From Lysinibacillus agricola (lineage in GTDB: Bacteria; Bacillota; Bacilli; Bacillales_A; Planococcaceae), in the NCBI RefSeq assembly GCF_016638705.1, contig NZ_CP067341.1, forward strand, positions 747,501 to 811,500: 64,000 nt of DNA. Reading direction: 5' to 3'. Below are positions 1-13,171 of the stretch, piece by piece (within the stretch, counting starts at the first letter, position 1; each line of letters opens with the position of its first letter). The notes under the pieces were generated by a model. That model was not told where the DNA came from, did no database searches, and saw only the letters and a list, made by a program, of their open reading frames with translations. A program made the translations under genes and the position numbers.

Positions 1-195
1 GAATCTCCATTCGTAACTTCTGGTATCCGTATTGGTACACCAGCTGTGACATCTCGTGGCTTCAAAGAGGAGGACATGAAAGAAGTTGGTGCAATTATTG
101 CAGCAGTTCTTAAAAACCCAGAGGATGAAGCGGTCAAAGCTGAAGCAAAAGCTCGCGTAAAAGCTTTAACTGACAACCATCCATTATACGCATAA
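1..195 (+). CDS. glyA: Serine hydroxymethyltransferase, C-terminal end (partial)
   Basis: The window opens inside this gene. The last 64 codons are present, starting [20 protein letters not shown] and ending NHPLYA followed by TAA. The [10 protein letters not shown](V/L)TSRG block is the conserved C-terminal segment of serine hydroxymethyltransferase, a PLP enzyme that interconverts serine and glycine and loads one-carbon units onto tetrahydrofolate in the cytoplasm. The active-site lysine lies upstream of the window. glyA followed by upp and the ATP synthase operon is also the order in Bacillus subtilis, which supports the call. A strong terminator follows. Confidence 0.95.
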   Translation, partial: ESPFVTSGIRIGTPAVTSRGFKEEDMKEVGAIIAAVLKNPEDEAVKAEAKARVKALTDNHPLYA

Positions 196-205
196 TTAAA
201 ATCTA

Positions 206-252
206 TAAGGCTGTGATTAAAGTGATATATTACACTTTAATCGCAGCTTTTT
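206..252 (+). terminator. Rho-independent terminator after glyA
   Basis: A long stem pairs AAGGCTGTGATTAAAGTG (207-224) with CACTTTAATCGCAGCTT, with an 8-base loop and one or two mismatches. A run of five T follows. It lies 11 bases after the glyA stop. Confidence 0.85.
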
Positions 253-256
253 AACT

Positions 257-393
257 TCAGTGGACGACTTTGGAACAGGCTTTTCCTTATCTATTTATAA
301 AGATTAGAAAATAGATCAAAACTTTATCAATGCTATTAATGATGCCACGATACTCGGTGAATAATCGATCTTACATGCAATAAACATTTTTGA
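257..393 (+). pseudogene. Decayed fragment of an EAL-domain (c-di-GMP phosphodiesterase) gene
   Basis: Reading from 257 gives SVDDFGTGFSYLSIYKD, a stop, KIDQNFINAINDATILGE, a stop, then SILHAINIFEK. The DDFGTG(Y/F)S.LS block followed by KID..FI is the conserved core of EAL domains, which hydrolyse cyclic di-GMP. Two in-frame stops, no start codon and no remaining upstream or downstream domain mean this is a relic of about 45 codons. The match is by eye to the EAL consensus. It has no ribosome site and is probably not expressed. Confidence 0.7.
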
Positions 394-395
394 AA

Positions 396-436
396 AGGAG
401 TTGTCCCAAATTTATTTTTGAGACGACTCCTATTTT
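396..436 (+). terminator. Hairpin upstream of upp
   Basis: AGGAGTTGTCCCAAA (396-410) pairs imperfectly with TTTGAGACGACTCCT (417-431), followed by ATTTT. It could terminate transcription entering from upstream. It overlaps the -35 box of the proposed upp promoter, so it could also be regulatory. Confidence 0.6.
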
Positions 437-446
437 CTGTTATACT
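418..446 (+). promoter_or_regulatory. Candidate sigma-A promoter of upp
   Basis: TTGAGA at 418-423, a 17-base spacer, then TATACT at 441-446. Spacing is ideal and each box differs little from TTGACA/TATAAT. The upp start is 45 bases downstream of the -10 box. Confidence 0.6.
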
Positions 447-490
447 AGGTGAGATAAAAATGAAATCCGAACGGTTAGGAGAGAATCCCT

Positions 491-1120
491 TTGAGCAAAG
501 TATATGTATTTGATCATCCACTAATCCAACACAAGTTAACTTATATTCGTGACAAGAATACAGGAACAAAAGAATTCCGTGAGCTAGTAGACGAAGTTGC
601 AACATTAATGGCATTTGAAATTACTCGTGATATGCCAGTAGAAGAAATTGAAGTTGAAACACCTGTTACAGTTGCGAAGACAAAAGTACTTTCTGGTAAG
701 AAAATTGCGATTGTACCGATTTTACGTGCAGGTATTGGTATGGTAGATGGCGTATTAAAACTAATTCCAGCTGCAAAGGTTGGTCATATTGGTCTTTATC
801 GTGATCCAGAAACTTTAAAACCTGTAGAGTACTATGCAAAACTTCCTGCAGATGTTGAAGAACGTGATTTCATCATTGTAGACCCGATGCTTGCAACTGG
901 TGGTTCAGCAGTGGAAGCGATCAACTCACTAAAAAAACGTGGTGCGAAAAGCATTAAATTCATGTGCTTAATTGCTGCGCCAGAGGGTGTAAAAGTTATT
1001 CAAGAAGAGCATCCGGATGTAGATATTTATATTGCTGCACTTGATGAAAAATTAGATGACCATGGCTATATTGTACCTGGTTTGGGTGATGCAGGAGACC
1101 GTCTATTCGGTACGAAATAA
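491..1120 (+). CDS. upp: Uracil phosphoribosyltransferase
   Basis: Makes UMP from uracil and PRPP in pyrimidine salvage; a cytoplasmic enzyme. The protein is 209 residues, the usual length for the family. The PRPP-binding loop appears as [10 protein letters not shown] near residue 133 and the uracil-binding end as the conserved [16 protein letters not shown]. The start is TTG, preceded at a good distance by AGGAGAG; the N-terminus [16 protein letters not shown] matches bacillary Upp starts, so the TTG is well supported. It stands alone between its own promoter and a repeat element, downstream of glyA as in B. subtilis. Confidence 0.97.
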   Translation: MSKVYVFDHPLIQHKLTYIRDKNTGTKEFRELVDEVATLMAFEITRDMPVEEIEVETPVTVAKTKVLSGKKIAIVPILRAGIGMVDGVLKLIPAAKVGHIGLYRDPETLKPVEYYAKLPADVEERDFIIVDPMLATGGSAVEAINSLKKRGAKSIKFMCLIAAPEGVKVIQEEHPDVDIYIAALDEKLDDHGYIVPGLGDAGDRLFGTK

Positions 1121-1149
1121 TACTGAACAGTTTTCAACGGTGATAACAA

Positions 1150-1559
1150 GGTTCACCACTGAAAGTTAGGATGACATTTTGATAAAACGTATGTCATGTT
1201 GATTTGAGTGGAGACTGGGTGACTCCTTGGGGATTAGCGTCACAGATGAGACCCTGGAGCGCAAGCGAAGTGGGTAGGGGAACGAAGGCTAAAGGCATCA
1301 CGTCCTGTGATAAAGCCTTCGTGACCAACATCCTGCCGCTGACGCTTCGTTAGCACTACGCTTTCGCGCAAAAAACATCTGTTGCCCCGAAGCCCACAGG
1401 AAGCTCTGCTCTGCGCGAAAGCGAAGCGTCAGCGGCAAATGTTTTATCTGTGCGAAAGCGAAGCGTCAGCGACAAATGTTTTATCTGTGCGAAAGCGTAG
1501 CGGCAGCAACAAAGCGCCCAGTCGGAACGGAAATCAACCCCAGGTTATGATGATAAGCC
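1150..1559 (+). repeat. Composite MITE-like intergenic element, copy A (most complete)
   Basis: The left end GGTTCACCACTGAAAGTT (1150) and the right end TTATGATGATAAGCC (to 1559) are imperfect inverted repeats. An inner inverted pair is GTTGATT...GACTGGG (1198-1219) and CCCAGTC...AATCAAC (1517-1538). Inside are a hairpin module (ACGAAGGC ... GCCTTCGT, about 1282-1324) and three copies of a ~36-base unit whose core is GCGAAAGCGAAGCG. Related copies lie at 12555-13072, 15362-15642 (inverted) and 45034-45440, with fragments at 18929, 35769, 52600 and 59311. No transposase is present. Short ORFs across it are not genes. This element fills most of the upp-mnaA gap. Confidence 0.75.
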
Positions 1560-1756
1560 AATAATAAACAGGTTCAGTATGTAATTTTTAGGCAACTTAT
1601 AACTTTTGGAAGCGTCCTTCAATATTGAAGGACGTTTCATAGTATGTTTAGGTGAATTACTTCTTTTGAAGTTCGACACTTGCCTCATATGACGCAGATC
1701 AACGGGAGTAAATGACTTTTCATACAATATAACAAAGGACGGTGCAGATCGTTTTG

Positions 1757-2875
1757 ATGAAAAAATGGAAAGTAATGACGATTTTCGGTACGAGACCAGA
1801 GGCTATTAAGATGGCTCCACTTGTATTGGAATTACAAAAACATCCTGAGCAAATAGAATCGATTGTGACGGTAACAGCCCAACATCGCCAAATGCTCGAT
1901 CAAGTATTAGAAACATTTAAAATTACACCAGACTACGATTTAAATATTATGAAGGATCGTCAAACATTAATTGACGTGACAACTAATGCATTACAAGGCT
2001 TAGACAAAGTCATGAAAGAAGCAAAGCCAGATATTGTTTTAGTACATGGCGATACAGCAACAACTTTCATTGCAAGCTTAGCTGCCTTTTATAATCAAAT
2101 TGCTATCGGACATGTGGAAGCAGGTCTTCGTACGTGGAATAAGTATTCCCCATACCCAGAGGAAATGAATCGCCAGTTAACAGGTGTCATGGCCGACCTT
2201 CATTTCGCACCGACAGAAGTATCAAAGAAAAATCTTTTAGATGAAAATAAAAACCCTGGAACTATTTTTGTAACTGGTAATACAGCTATTGACGCATTAG
2301 CTACAACAGTAAGTGAACATTATTCACATCCTGTATTAGAAAAAATAGGTACAGATCGTATGATTTTATTAACAGCGCATCGTCGTGAAAATCTAGGTGA
2401 ACCAATGCGTCATATGTTCCGAGCGATTACTAGAATTTTAGCAGAGCATGAGGATGTGCAAGTTGTTTACCCAGTGCATATGAACCCAGCAGTACGAGAA
2501 ATTGCTAATGAAATTTTAGGAGATCACAAGCGTGTACATTTAATTGAACCCCTTGAAGTCTTCGATTTCCATAACTTTGCGGCAAATTCCTATATGATTT
2601 TAACTGATTCTGGTGGCGTTCAAGAAGAGGCACCTTCATTAGGCAAACCAGTTCTAGTGCTTAGAGATACAACAGAGCGTCCTGAAGGTATTGCGGCAGG
2701 GACTTTAAAGTTGGCAGGGACGGAAGAAGAAACTATCTATTCTCTAGCAAAACAATTAATAGAAGATAAAAATGCCTATGAAGCAATGGCGAAAGCATCA
2801 AATCCTTATGGTGATGGGCATGCTTCTGAGCGTATTGTAAAGGCACTTCTAGAATTTTTACAAAAAAGCAAGTAA
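1757..2875 (+). CDS. mnaA: UDP-N-acetylglucosamine 2-epimerase (non-hydrolysing)
   Basis: Interconverts UDP-GlcNAc and UDP-ManNAc in the cytoplasm. ManNAc is used in linkage units of teichoic acids and in secondary cell-wall polymers, so the gene links to the tagA/csaB cluster about 30 kb away. Motifs visible are FGTRPEAIKM at the N-terminus, HGDTATTF, GHVEAGLRT, TAHRREN, and the substrate loop TDSGGVQEEAPSLGKPVLVLR. Length is 372 residues, typical for the family. I chose ATG 1757 (MKKWKVMTIFGTRP) because it matches the bacillary N-terminus. The GTG at 1742 sits directly on the AAAGGACG ribosome site and is too close to use it. A terminator follows. Confidence 0.93.
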   Translation: MKKWKVMTIFGTRPEAIKMAPLVLELQKHPEQIESIVTVTAQHRQMLDQVLETFKITPDYDLNIMKDRQTLIDVTTNALQGLDKVMKEAKPDIVLVHGDTATTFIASLAAFYNQIAIGHVEAGLRTWNKYSPYPEEMNRQLTGVMADLHFAPTEVSKKNLLDENKNPGTIFVTGNTAIDALATTVSEHYSHPVLEKIGTDRMILLTAHRRENLGEPMRHMFRAITRILAEHEDVQVVYPVHMNPAVREIANEILGDHKRVHLIEPLEVFDFHNFAANSYMILTDSGGVQEEAPSLGKPVLVLRDTTERPEGIAAGTLKLAGTEEETIYSLAKQLIEDKNAYEAMAKASNPYGDGHASERIVKALLEFLQKSK

Positions 2876-2927
2876 TGTACTATTTTTGGAACTAAAAAAT
2901 AAGTCTAATGTACCTATTGTTATGGGT

Positions 2928-2972
2928 AAGCTAATTTACGAGCATAAATGTGTCGTAAATTAGCTTTTTTTT
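2928..2972 (+). terminator. Terminator after mnaA
   Basis: A perfect 14-base stem, AAGCTAATTTACGA (2928-2941) with its complement at 2953-2966, and a run of eight T. Confidence 0.92.
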
Positions 2973-3075
2973 GCATAATTGTGCAATTTAATTTTAAAAC
3001 TATGAAATTTCATACACAAATTTGTCAACAATTTGACAAGAGTATAGTGGCTGTGAAGTTTTTCTCCTTTACTAA

Positions 3076-3104
3076 TTGACTTCAAATATCTCCTATTGTA
3101 TGCT
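3076..3104 (+). promoter_or_regulatory. Candidate sigma-A promoter for the atp operon
   Basis: TTGACT (3076-3081), a 17-base spacer and TATGCT (3099-3104) lie in the 420-base gap before atpI. The same gap holds two small inverted repeats: TTGTCA/TGACAA at 3022-3039 and GACAGTT/AACTGTC at 3184-3205. These could act as operators or leader structure. No coding sequence is visible in 2973-3392. Confidence 0.5.
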
Positions 3105-3392
3105 TACAAAGGGTAAGAATGATAAGGGTTTCTATTCGTTAATAGAGGTTGAAACACTTGTTATATCAAGTTTCTACTAAATTGACAGTTCAAAACAAAA
3201 CTGTCGATTTGCAACGTTTTGTGCGTTTCGGGGTGTAAGGCATTTTTTTGAATTTACACCTGTAATTTCAAAATGACTCTCCCGTTACTATTCCGCTGTG
3301 AGTAGTGTTTTTCACTGCTCTTTTCTGATTTCACATAGTGGTCAGCAAACGTTTTCTTTACTCGAAAAAATGATTCAGGAGATTATAAACCA

Positions 3393-3764
3393 ATGCTAGA
3401 TTTGCATCACATTTTTGCTGTGCAGAAAAGAGCGTTATTTTTTTTGCTCGCACTCTGTGCATTAGGCTGGGGATTTACGCCCTATCAGACGGTTTTTGCG
3501 GGCATCGCAATCGGTGCATTCTTTGGTACGTATAATTTTTGGATTTTAGTTCGCCGTATGGAGAAGTTTGATCGATCCATTAGTGAAGGGAAGAAGATAG
3601 GCTCGCTTGGTACAGCGCTTCGCTTTGCATCAGGTGTAGCGGCAGTCGCTCTAGCCATTTCGTTGCCAAACTATTTTCACTTAATTAGCACGGTCATAGG
3701 GCTAATGCTTCCGTACGTTTTTCTCTTTGTCGAGAGAATTGTGTCACATGTAAGGAACCACTAA
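3393..3764 (+). CDS. atpI: ATP synthase subunit I
   Basis: A 123-residue membrane protein that opens the ATP synthase operon. It has four hydrophobic stretches (about residues 15-32, 34-52, 71-90 and 95-115), typical of AtpI, which assists assembly of the c-ring and may handle Mg2+. It is poorly conserved in sequence; the call rests on size, membrane topology and position 36 bases before atpB. A GGAG ribosome site lies upstream of the ATG. Confidence 0.85.
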   Translation: MLDLHHIFAVQKRALFFLLALCALGWGFTPYQTVFAGIAIGAFFGTYNFWILVRRMEKFDRSISEGKKIGSLGTALRFASGVAAVALAISLPNYFHLISTVIGLMLPYVFLFVERIVSHVRNH

Positions 3765-3791
3765 TGTGCTTTAAATTAGAAAGAGAGGTGA

Positions 3792-4523
<732 letters not shown>

Positions 4524-4548
4524 TATAAAGCATACACCATATGCTTGA

Positions 4549-4810
<262 letters not shown>

Positions 4811-4812
<2 letters not shown>

Positions 4813-4872
4813 TTCAGTTGTACACTGAATTTTACTAGTGGCGAAGCAGGATTCTCCAGATGAAACTTCGCC
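4811..4872 (+). promoter_or_regulatory. Two hairpins in the atpE-atpF gap
   Basis: AATTCAGT (4811-4818) pairs with ACTGAATT (4824-4831), starting at the atpE stop. GGCGAAG (4840-4846) pairs with CTTCGCC (4866-4872). Neither has a T-run, so they look more like RNA-processing or stability elements than terminators. Confidence 0.5.
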
Positions 4873-4988
4873 CTTCATTTTGGGACTGATAAAAGCTATG
4901 TGTAAATATAGCTTTTTAAAATAGGTAGTTTTTCAAGTAATTAAATTATTATGTTGAAGTCAAAGCTCTTGAAGGGAGTGAAACAATC

Positions 4989-5513
4989 GTGTTTTTAGAT
5001 TATCTTGTACTAGGTGCAGGCACTGGTGAAGGTTTCAATAATGGTGATATCGCCTCAACATTAATCATTTTCTTAGTGTTAATGTTTTTACTTAAAAAGT
5101 TCGCTTGGGGTCCACTTATGGGCATCATGCAACAACGTGAAGAATTAGTAGCTAGTGAAATCGAAGCAGCTGAAAAAGCGCGCAAAGATTCGCACAAATT
5201 TTTAGAAGAACAAAAGAGCCTTCTTAAAGAAGCTCGTACGGAAGCACAATCGATTGTTGAAGGCGCTAAGAAGCAAGGCGAAGTGCAAAAAGAAGAAATT
5301 CTTACTGCAGCTCGCAATGAAGCGAACCGCTTAAAAGAATCGGCTTTACGTGAAATTGAGTCTGAAAAAGAAAAAGCTATTGCAGCTGTACGTGATGAAG
5401 TCGTTTCATTATCAGTACTTGCAGCATCTAAAGTCCTTAGCAAAGAGATTTCTGAGGCAGACAACCGTGCTCTAATTGAAGAGACGATTGCGAAGGCAGG
5501 GGAAGCTCGATGA
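4989..5513 (+). CDS. atpF: ATP synthase Fo subunit b
   Basis: The peripheral-stalk subunit: an N-terminal membrane anchor (about residues 17-37, [20 protein letters not shown]) followed by a long charged helix that forms the stalk dimer. It is 174 residues, normal for the family. The start is GTG at 4989 after GAAGGGAGTG. Its last bases overlap the atpH start by four, so the two are probably translationally coupled. Confidence 0.96.
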   Translation: MFLDYLVLGAGTGEGFNNGDIASTLIIFLVLMFLLKKFAWGPLMGIMQQREELVASEIEAAEKARKDSHKFLEEQKSLLKEARTEAQSIVEGAKKQGEVQKEEILTAARNEANRLKESALREIESEKEKAIAAVRDEVVSLSVLAASKVLSKEISEADNRALIEETIAKAGEAR

Positions 5514-6046
5514 GTAATTCAACTGTAGCAAAACGTTACGCACAAGCGCTTTTTGAACTAGCGCAACAAAAAAACATTCTTGCTGAAGTTGGAGCAGACT
5601 TAAACGAGCTAACAAAAGTAGTCAAAGAATCTCCTGATTTTTTAACACTTTTAAATGCTCCTAAGTTCTCTATCGAACGTAAGAAACAAATGGTAGCTGA
5701 AATCTTTGCAAGTGCAACTCCAGATGTTTTACACACAGTTCAACTACTTGTTGAGAAAAAACGTGTAAACGAAGTGAAGCTTATTGCGAACGCATATGCT
5801 GAGCTTGCTGCACAGGCACAAGGTACTGCAGATGCAACAGTATTCTCTACTCGTGCACTTTCTGCTGAAGAAAGCGCTAATATTTCTACAACATTTGCGA
5901 AACTTGTAGGGAAACAATCATTAAACATTACAAACGAAATTGATCCATCACTTCTTGGTGGTATTCGTGTTCAAATCGGTAATCATATTTATGATAGCTC
6001 AGTAGCGAACAAGCTTGAGCGCCTAAAACGTGAATTAATCGGTTAA
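5510..6046 (+). CDS. atpH: ATP synthase F1 subunit delta
   Basis: The 178-residue subunit connecting the peripheral stalk to the alpha subunits at the top of F1. The N-terminal [16 protein letters not shown] and C-terminal [21 protein letters not shown] are the conserved signatures. The ATG overlaps the atpF stop (ATGA). Cytoplasmic and membrane-associated through the complex. Confidence 0.96.
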   Translation: MSNSTVAKRYAQALFELAQQKNILAEVGADLNELTKVVKESPDFLTLLNAPKFSIERKKQMVAEIFASATPDVLHTVQLLVEKKRVNEVKLIANAYAELAAQAQGTADATVFSTRALSAEESANISTTFAKLVGKQSLNITNEIDPSLLGGIRVQIGNHIYDSSVANKLERLKRELIG

Positions 6047-6062
6047 TAATTTAGAAATGTGA

Positions 6063-7583
<1,521 letters not shown>

Positions 7584-7606
7584 GTTCGAGCTAGTCACTT
7601 GATTAA

Positions 7607-9953
<2,347 letters not shown>

Positions 9954-9959
9954 TACTAG

Positions 9960-10385
<426 letters not shown>

Positions 10386-10395
10386 TTCAAATTTT

Positions 10396-10426
10396 AACGG
10401 GCAGATTCAACATCTGTCCGTTTTTT
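10396..10426 (+). terminator. Terminator of the atp operon
   Basis: AACGGGCAGA (10396-10405) pairs with TCTGTCCGTT, with a 7-base loop and a run of six T. Confidence 0.92.
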
Positions 10427-10484
10427 AACATTACCTAGATGCAACCGTCTAAGTGACCGATACGATTATTATGGAGGAACCAAC

Positions 10485-10724
10485 ATGGAAATATATGGGG
10501 CGATAGGACAAGAAGCTTTAATAGGGATTTTATCGCATATATTTTTTATCGCAATTACTTTTTACGCGCTACAAGCTTTTATGCTAGAAAAAATCTTTAA
10601 GCAGAATAAGGTTTTTCAAATCCAGTTAATTTATATTTTATTAAGTATAACGATAGGATCAGCCGTTTCAAATTTCTTTCTTCAAATTTCAAGCTGGTCA
10701 GGGAAGCTTCCGTATTTATTTTAG
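10485..10724 (+). CDS. ywzB: DUF1146 (YwzB-like) membrane protein
   Basis: A 79-residue protein with two hydrophobic helices (about residues 10-30 and 48-68). Size, topology and position between atpC and murA match B. subtilis ywzB, a DUF1146 protein of unknown function. The ribosome site TGGAGG precedes the ATG. In B. subtilis ywmB lies between this gene and murAA; here that space has no gene. Function cannot be inferred from sequence. Confidence 0.75.
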   Translation: MEIYGAIGQEALIGILSHIFFIAITFYALQAFMLEKIFKQNKVFQIQLIYILLSITIGSAVSNFFLQISSWSGKLPYLF

Positions 10725-10760
10725 TAGCTCCTTATTACTTTTTTTATGTGCGAAATTGAC

Positions 10761-10818
10761 TTTACATATTTCACAGGGCTTTATAAGATAATTTATGTGG
10801 TCCTTTGAAATATGTAAA
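10761..10818. repeat. Large inverted repeat in the ywzB-murA gap
   Basis: TTTACATATTTCA (10761-10773) is exactly complementary to TGAAATATGTAAA (10806-10818). The interior also pairs partly (AGGGCTTTATAA with TTATGTGGTCCT). The gap 10725-11109 holds no gene. There is no long T-run after either arm. Confidence 0.6.
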
Positions 10819-11024
10819 AATAAGTTTAAGAAATCCATTAGATTTTGTTTTTTGTTCATAATTCTTTGGGTATGTATTAGAAATAATAGCTTTTCTCCCA
10901 TGTTATTGGTCATTCACAAAAAAAAAAATCATGCGTACAATAAATTAATAGCAAAATATCAATAAATGCCTTAAAATAGTGATTTGGATACTTGAACGAG
11001 CGTAAGAAAAGTTGTACTATAGAG

Positions 11025-11054
11025 TTGTTTGTTTACTGATTATGACATTATACT
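11025..11054 (+). promoter_or_regulatory. Candidate sigma-A promoter of murA
   Basis: TTGTTT (11025-11030), an 18-base spacer and TATACT (11049-11054), 56 bases before the murA start. Confidence 0.45.
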
Positions 11055-11109
11055 TCTTTTTAAAATAAAAATTCGATAGATTAATAGATTGAATTCGGAG
11101 GGACATAGG

Positions 11110-12423
11110 GTGGAAAAAATAATAGTGACTGGCGGCCAACAACTACAGGGAAAAGTACGCGTAGAGGGCGCAAAAAATGCAGTGTTACCAATCCTGGCGG
11201 CGGCTTTACTTGCCTCTAAAGGAGAAAATGTAATTAAAGAAGTCCCTAACTTAGCAGATGTTTATACAATTAACGAAGTACTTAAAAGTCTAAACGCGGC
11301 TGTTACATATATACCAGAGGATAATACAGTATATATAGATACAACAAAAGAACTTTCTAGTGAAGCTCAGTTTGAATATGTCAGTAAAATGCGTGCATCT
11401 ATTTTAGTGATGGGTTCTTTACTTGCTCGAAATGGCTATGCTCGTGTTGCTTTACCAGGGGGCTGTGCAATTGGTTCCCGTCCAATTGAGTTACATTTAA
11501 AGGGCTTTGAGGCTATGGGAGCAAAAATCTCTTTTGGTCATGGATATGTAGAGGCGAAAGCGGAAGGGCGTTTAAAAGGTGCAAATGTGTATTTGGACTT
11601 CCCTAGCGTTGGAGCAACAGAAAATATTATGACAGCTGCAGCTTTAGCTCAAGGAACTACTGTGATTGAAAATGCAGCGAAAGAGCCTGAAATTGTAGAT
11701 CTTGCAAACTTTATTAATAGTATGGGTGGTCGTGTCATCGGCGCAGGTACGAATACAATTCGTATCGAAGGAGTCGATACATTATATGGAACAGAACATC
11801 ATATTATTCCTGACCGTATTGAAGCTGGCACATTTATGGTTGCAGCAGCAATTACAAAAGGGGATGTAACGATTGTAAACGCTGTTCCTGAGCATATGAC
11901 AGCATTAATTGCAAAGATGCGTGAAATGGGTGTAGAAATTACTGAGCTAGATGAGGGCATCCGTATACGTGTTTCTAAAACATTAAAAGCTGTCGATATT
12001 AAAACAATGCCACATCCAGGCTTCCCGACAGATATGCAATCCCAAATGATGGCCTTGATGTTAACGGCTGAAGGTACGAGTATTATTACGGAAACGGTTT
12101 TTGAAAATCGTTTTATGCATGTTGAGGAGTTCCGTCGTATGAATGCCGGTGCTAAAATAGAAGGACGTTCTGTGTTTATCGAAGGGCCAGTAAACCTTCA
12201 GGGTGCTGAAGTAATGGCGACTGATTTACGAGCTGCGGCTGCACTAATTTTAGCAGGTCTTGTATCTGAAGGTGTGACTAGAGTTACAAAACTTCATCAC
12301 TTAGATCGTGGTTACGTCGATTTCCACGGCAAGCTAGCTGCACTTGGCGCAAATATTGAACGTGTACCAGCTGAGGATATTGTCATCAAAGAGAAAACAA
12401 CTGTTGAATTACCAACAAACTAA
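11110..12423 (+). CDS. murA: UDP-N-acetylglucosamine 1-carboxyvinyltransferase
   Basis: Transfers enolpyruvate from PEP to UDP-GlcNAc, the first committed step of peptidoglycan synthesis; cytoplasmic. The catalytic, fosfomycin-target cysteine sits in [12 protein letters not shown] near residue 117. Other conserved blocks are [22 protein letters not shown] and [17 protein letters not shown] 11110 is the start because GGAGGG is eight bases upstream and [20 protein letters not shown] matches bacillary MurAA; the TTG at 11089 lies before the ribosome site. The protein is 437 residues. Position next to spoIID matches MurAA of B. subtilis. Confidence 0.96.
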   Translation: MEKIIVTGGQQLQGKVRVEGAKNAVLPILAAALLASKGENVIKEVPNLADVYTINEVLKSLNAAVTYIPEDNTVYIDTTKELSSEAQFEYVSKMRASILVMGSLLARNGYARVALPGGCAIGSRPIELHLKGFEAMGAKISFGHGYVEAKAEGRLKGANVYLDFPSVGATENIMTAAALAQGTTVIENAAKEPEIVDLANFINSMGGRVIGAGTNTIRIEGVDTLYGTEHHIIPDRIEAGTFMVAAAITKGDVTIVNAVPEHMTALIAKMREMGVEITELDEGIRIRVSKTLKAVDIKTMPHPGFPTDMQSQMMALMLTAEGTSIITETVFENRFMHVEEFRRMNAGAKIEGRSVFIEGPVNLQGAEVMATDLRAAAALILAGLVSEGVTRVTKLHHLDRGYVDFHGKLAALGANIERVPAEDIVIKEKTTVELPTN

Positions 12424-12433
12424 ATAGATTTCC

Positions 12434-12466
12434 AAACCCTTTGCTTACAAGCAGAGGGTTTTTTCT
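12434..12466 (+). terminator. Terminator after murA
   Basis: AACCCTTTGCTT pairs with AAGCAGAGGGTT (one mismatch), followed by a T-run. Confidence 0.88.
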
Positions 12467-12649
12467 TCATATTATGTGAAAGTGAAGCGACAGCCACGTA
12501 AAAGGCAAGAACGGCACCATGTAAGAGGATGTTAGTTTCTATTTGGCGTTTTTTAGAGTTCATCATCAAAAGTTGGGGATGCCCTATGTTAAAACGTATG
12601 CCATTTATATAAGTTGATTGGAGTGAAGGCTGGGCGACACAATAAAGTA

Positions 12650-12688
12650 AAAAGATTCACACACAGTTTTATGTGTGAATCTTTTTTT
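12650..12688 (+). terminator. Terminator-like hairpin inside element copy B
   Basis: AAAAGATTCACACA pairs with TGTGTGAATCTTTT, ending in a T-run. It is not adjacent to a gene, so it may be a module of the element rather than a gene terminator. Confidence 0.7.
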
Positions 12689-12706
12689 GCTCTTTGGAAG
12701 GCGTAT

Positions 12707-12813
12707 GTCGATAAAATTCAAAAGTTGGGTGATAAAACACGAAAGTTTGTCGATAAAATTCAAAAGTTGGGCGATAAAACGTAAAAGTGTTCCGATAAAA
12801 CTAAAAAGTTGGG
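12707..12813 (+). repeat. CGATAAAA tandem array, locus 1
   Basis: About five units of 21-23 bases alternate between GTCGATAAAATTCAAAAGTTGG-like and GTGATAAAACGTGAAAGT-like forms. A second array with the same flanks is at 52600-52746. Confidence 0.75.
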
Positions 12814-13171
12814 GAGGAACGAAGGCTAAAAACATCACTTCCTGTGATAACGCCTTCGTGACCAATATCATGCTGTTGCTACACACAGATAAAACCATTT
12901 TGCTGCAGTGCGCTTTCGCCCAAAAGATATCTGTTGCTGCCGGTGCGCTTTCGCCCAAAAGCCATCTGTTGCTGCCGCAGCGCTTTCGCACAAAAAACAC
13001 TTGTTGCCATAAGCGGCTCATCGAACGCCCCTAGGAAAGCGCTCAGTCGGCCTCACGTTATGGTGATGAGCCATTTTCATACAGCCCTCCTAATCATGTT
13101 TTCCTATGCATACCGAAGCTTCCTTCGTCAACGTCAAACATATTTTGAAGAGCTCTAGCATATTATTCCTT

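Larger units (their letters stand above)
12555..13072 (+). repeat. Composite MITE-like element, copy B
   Basis: The left end GTTCATCATCAAAAGTTGG and the right end CACGTTATGGTGATGAGCC (to 13072) are imperfect inverted repeats matching copies A and C. Inside are the GTTGATT...GCTGGGCGAC block (12613-12638), a terminator-like hairpin, a CGATAAAA array (12707-12813), the GAACGAAGG...GCCTTCGTGACC hairpin module (12817-12863) and several diverged units carrying GCGCTTTCGC. It fills the murA-spoIID gap. Short ORFs here are not genes. Confidence 0.7.

Noticed and set aside
12605..13158. ORFs with repeated IKFKSW
   Set aside because: Products of the CGATAAAA array and the element, not genes.
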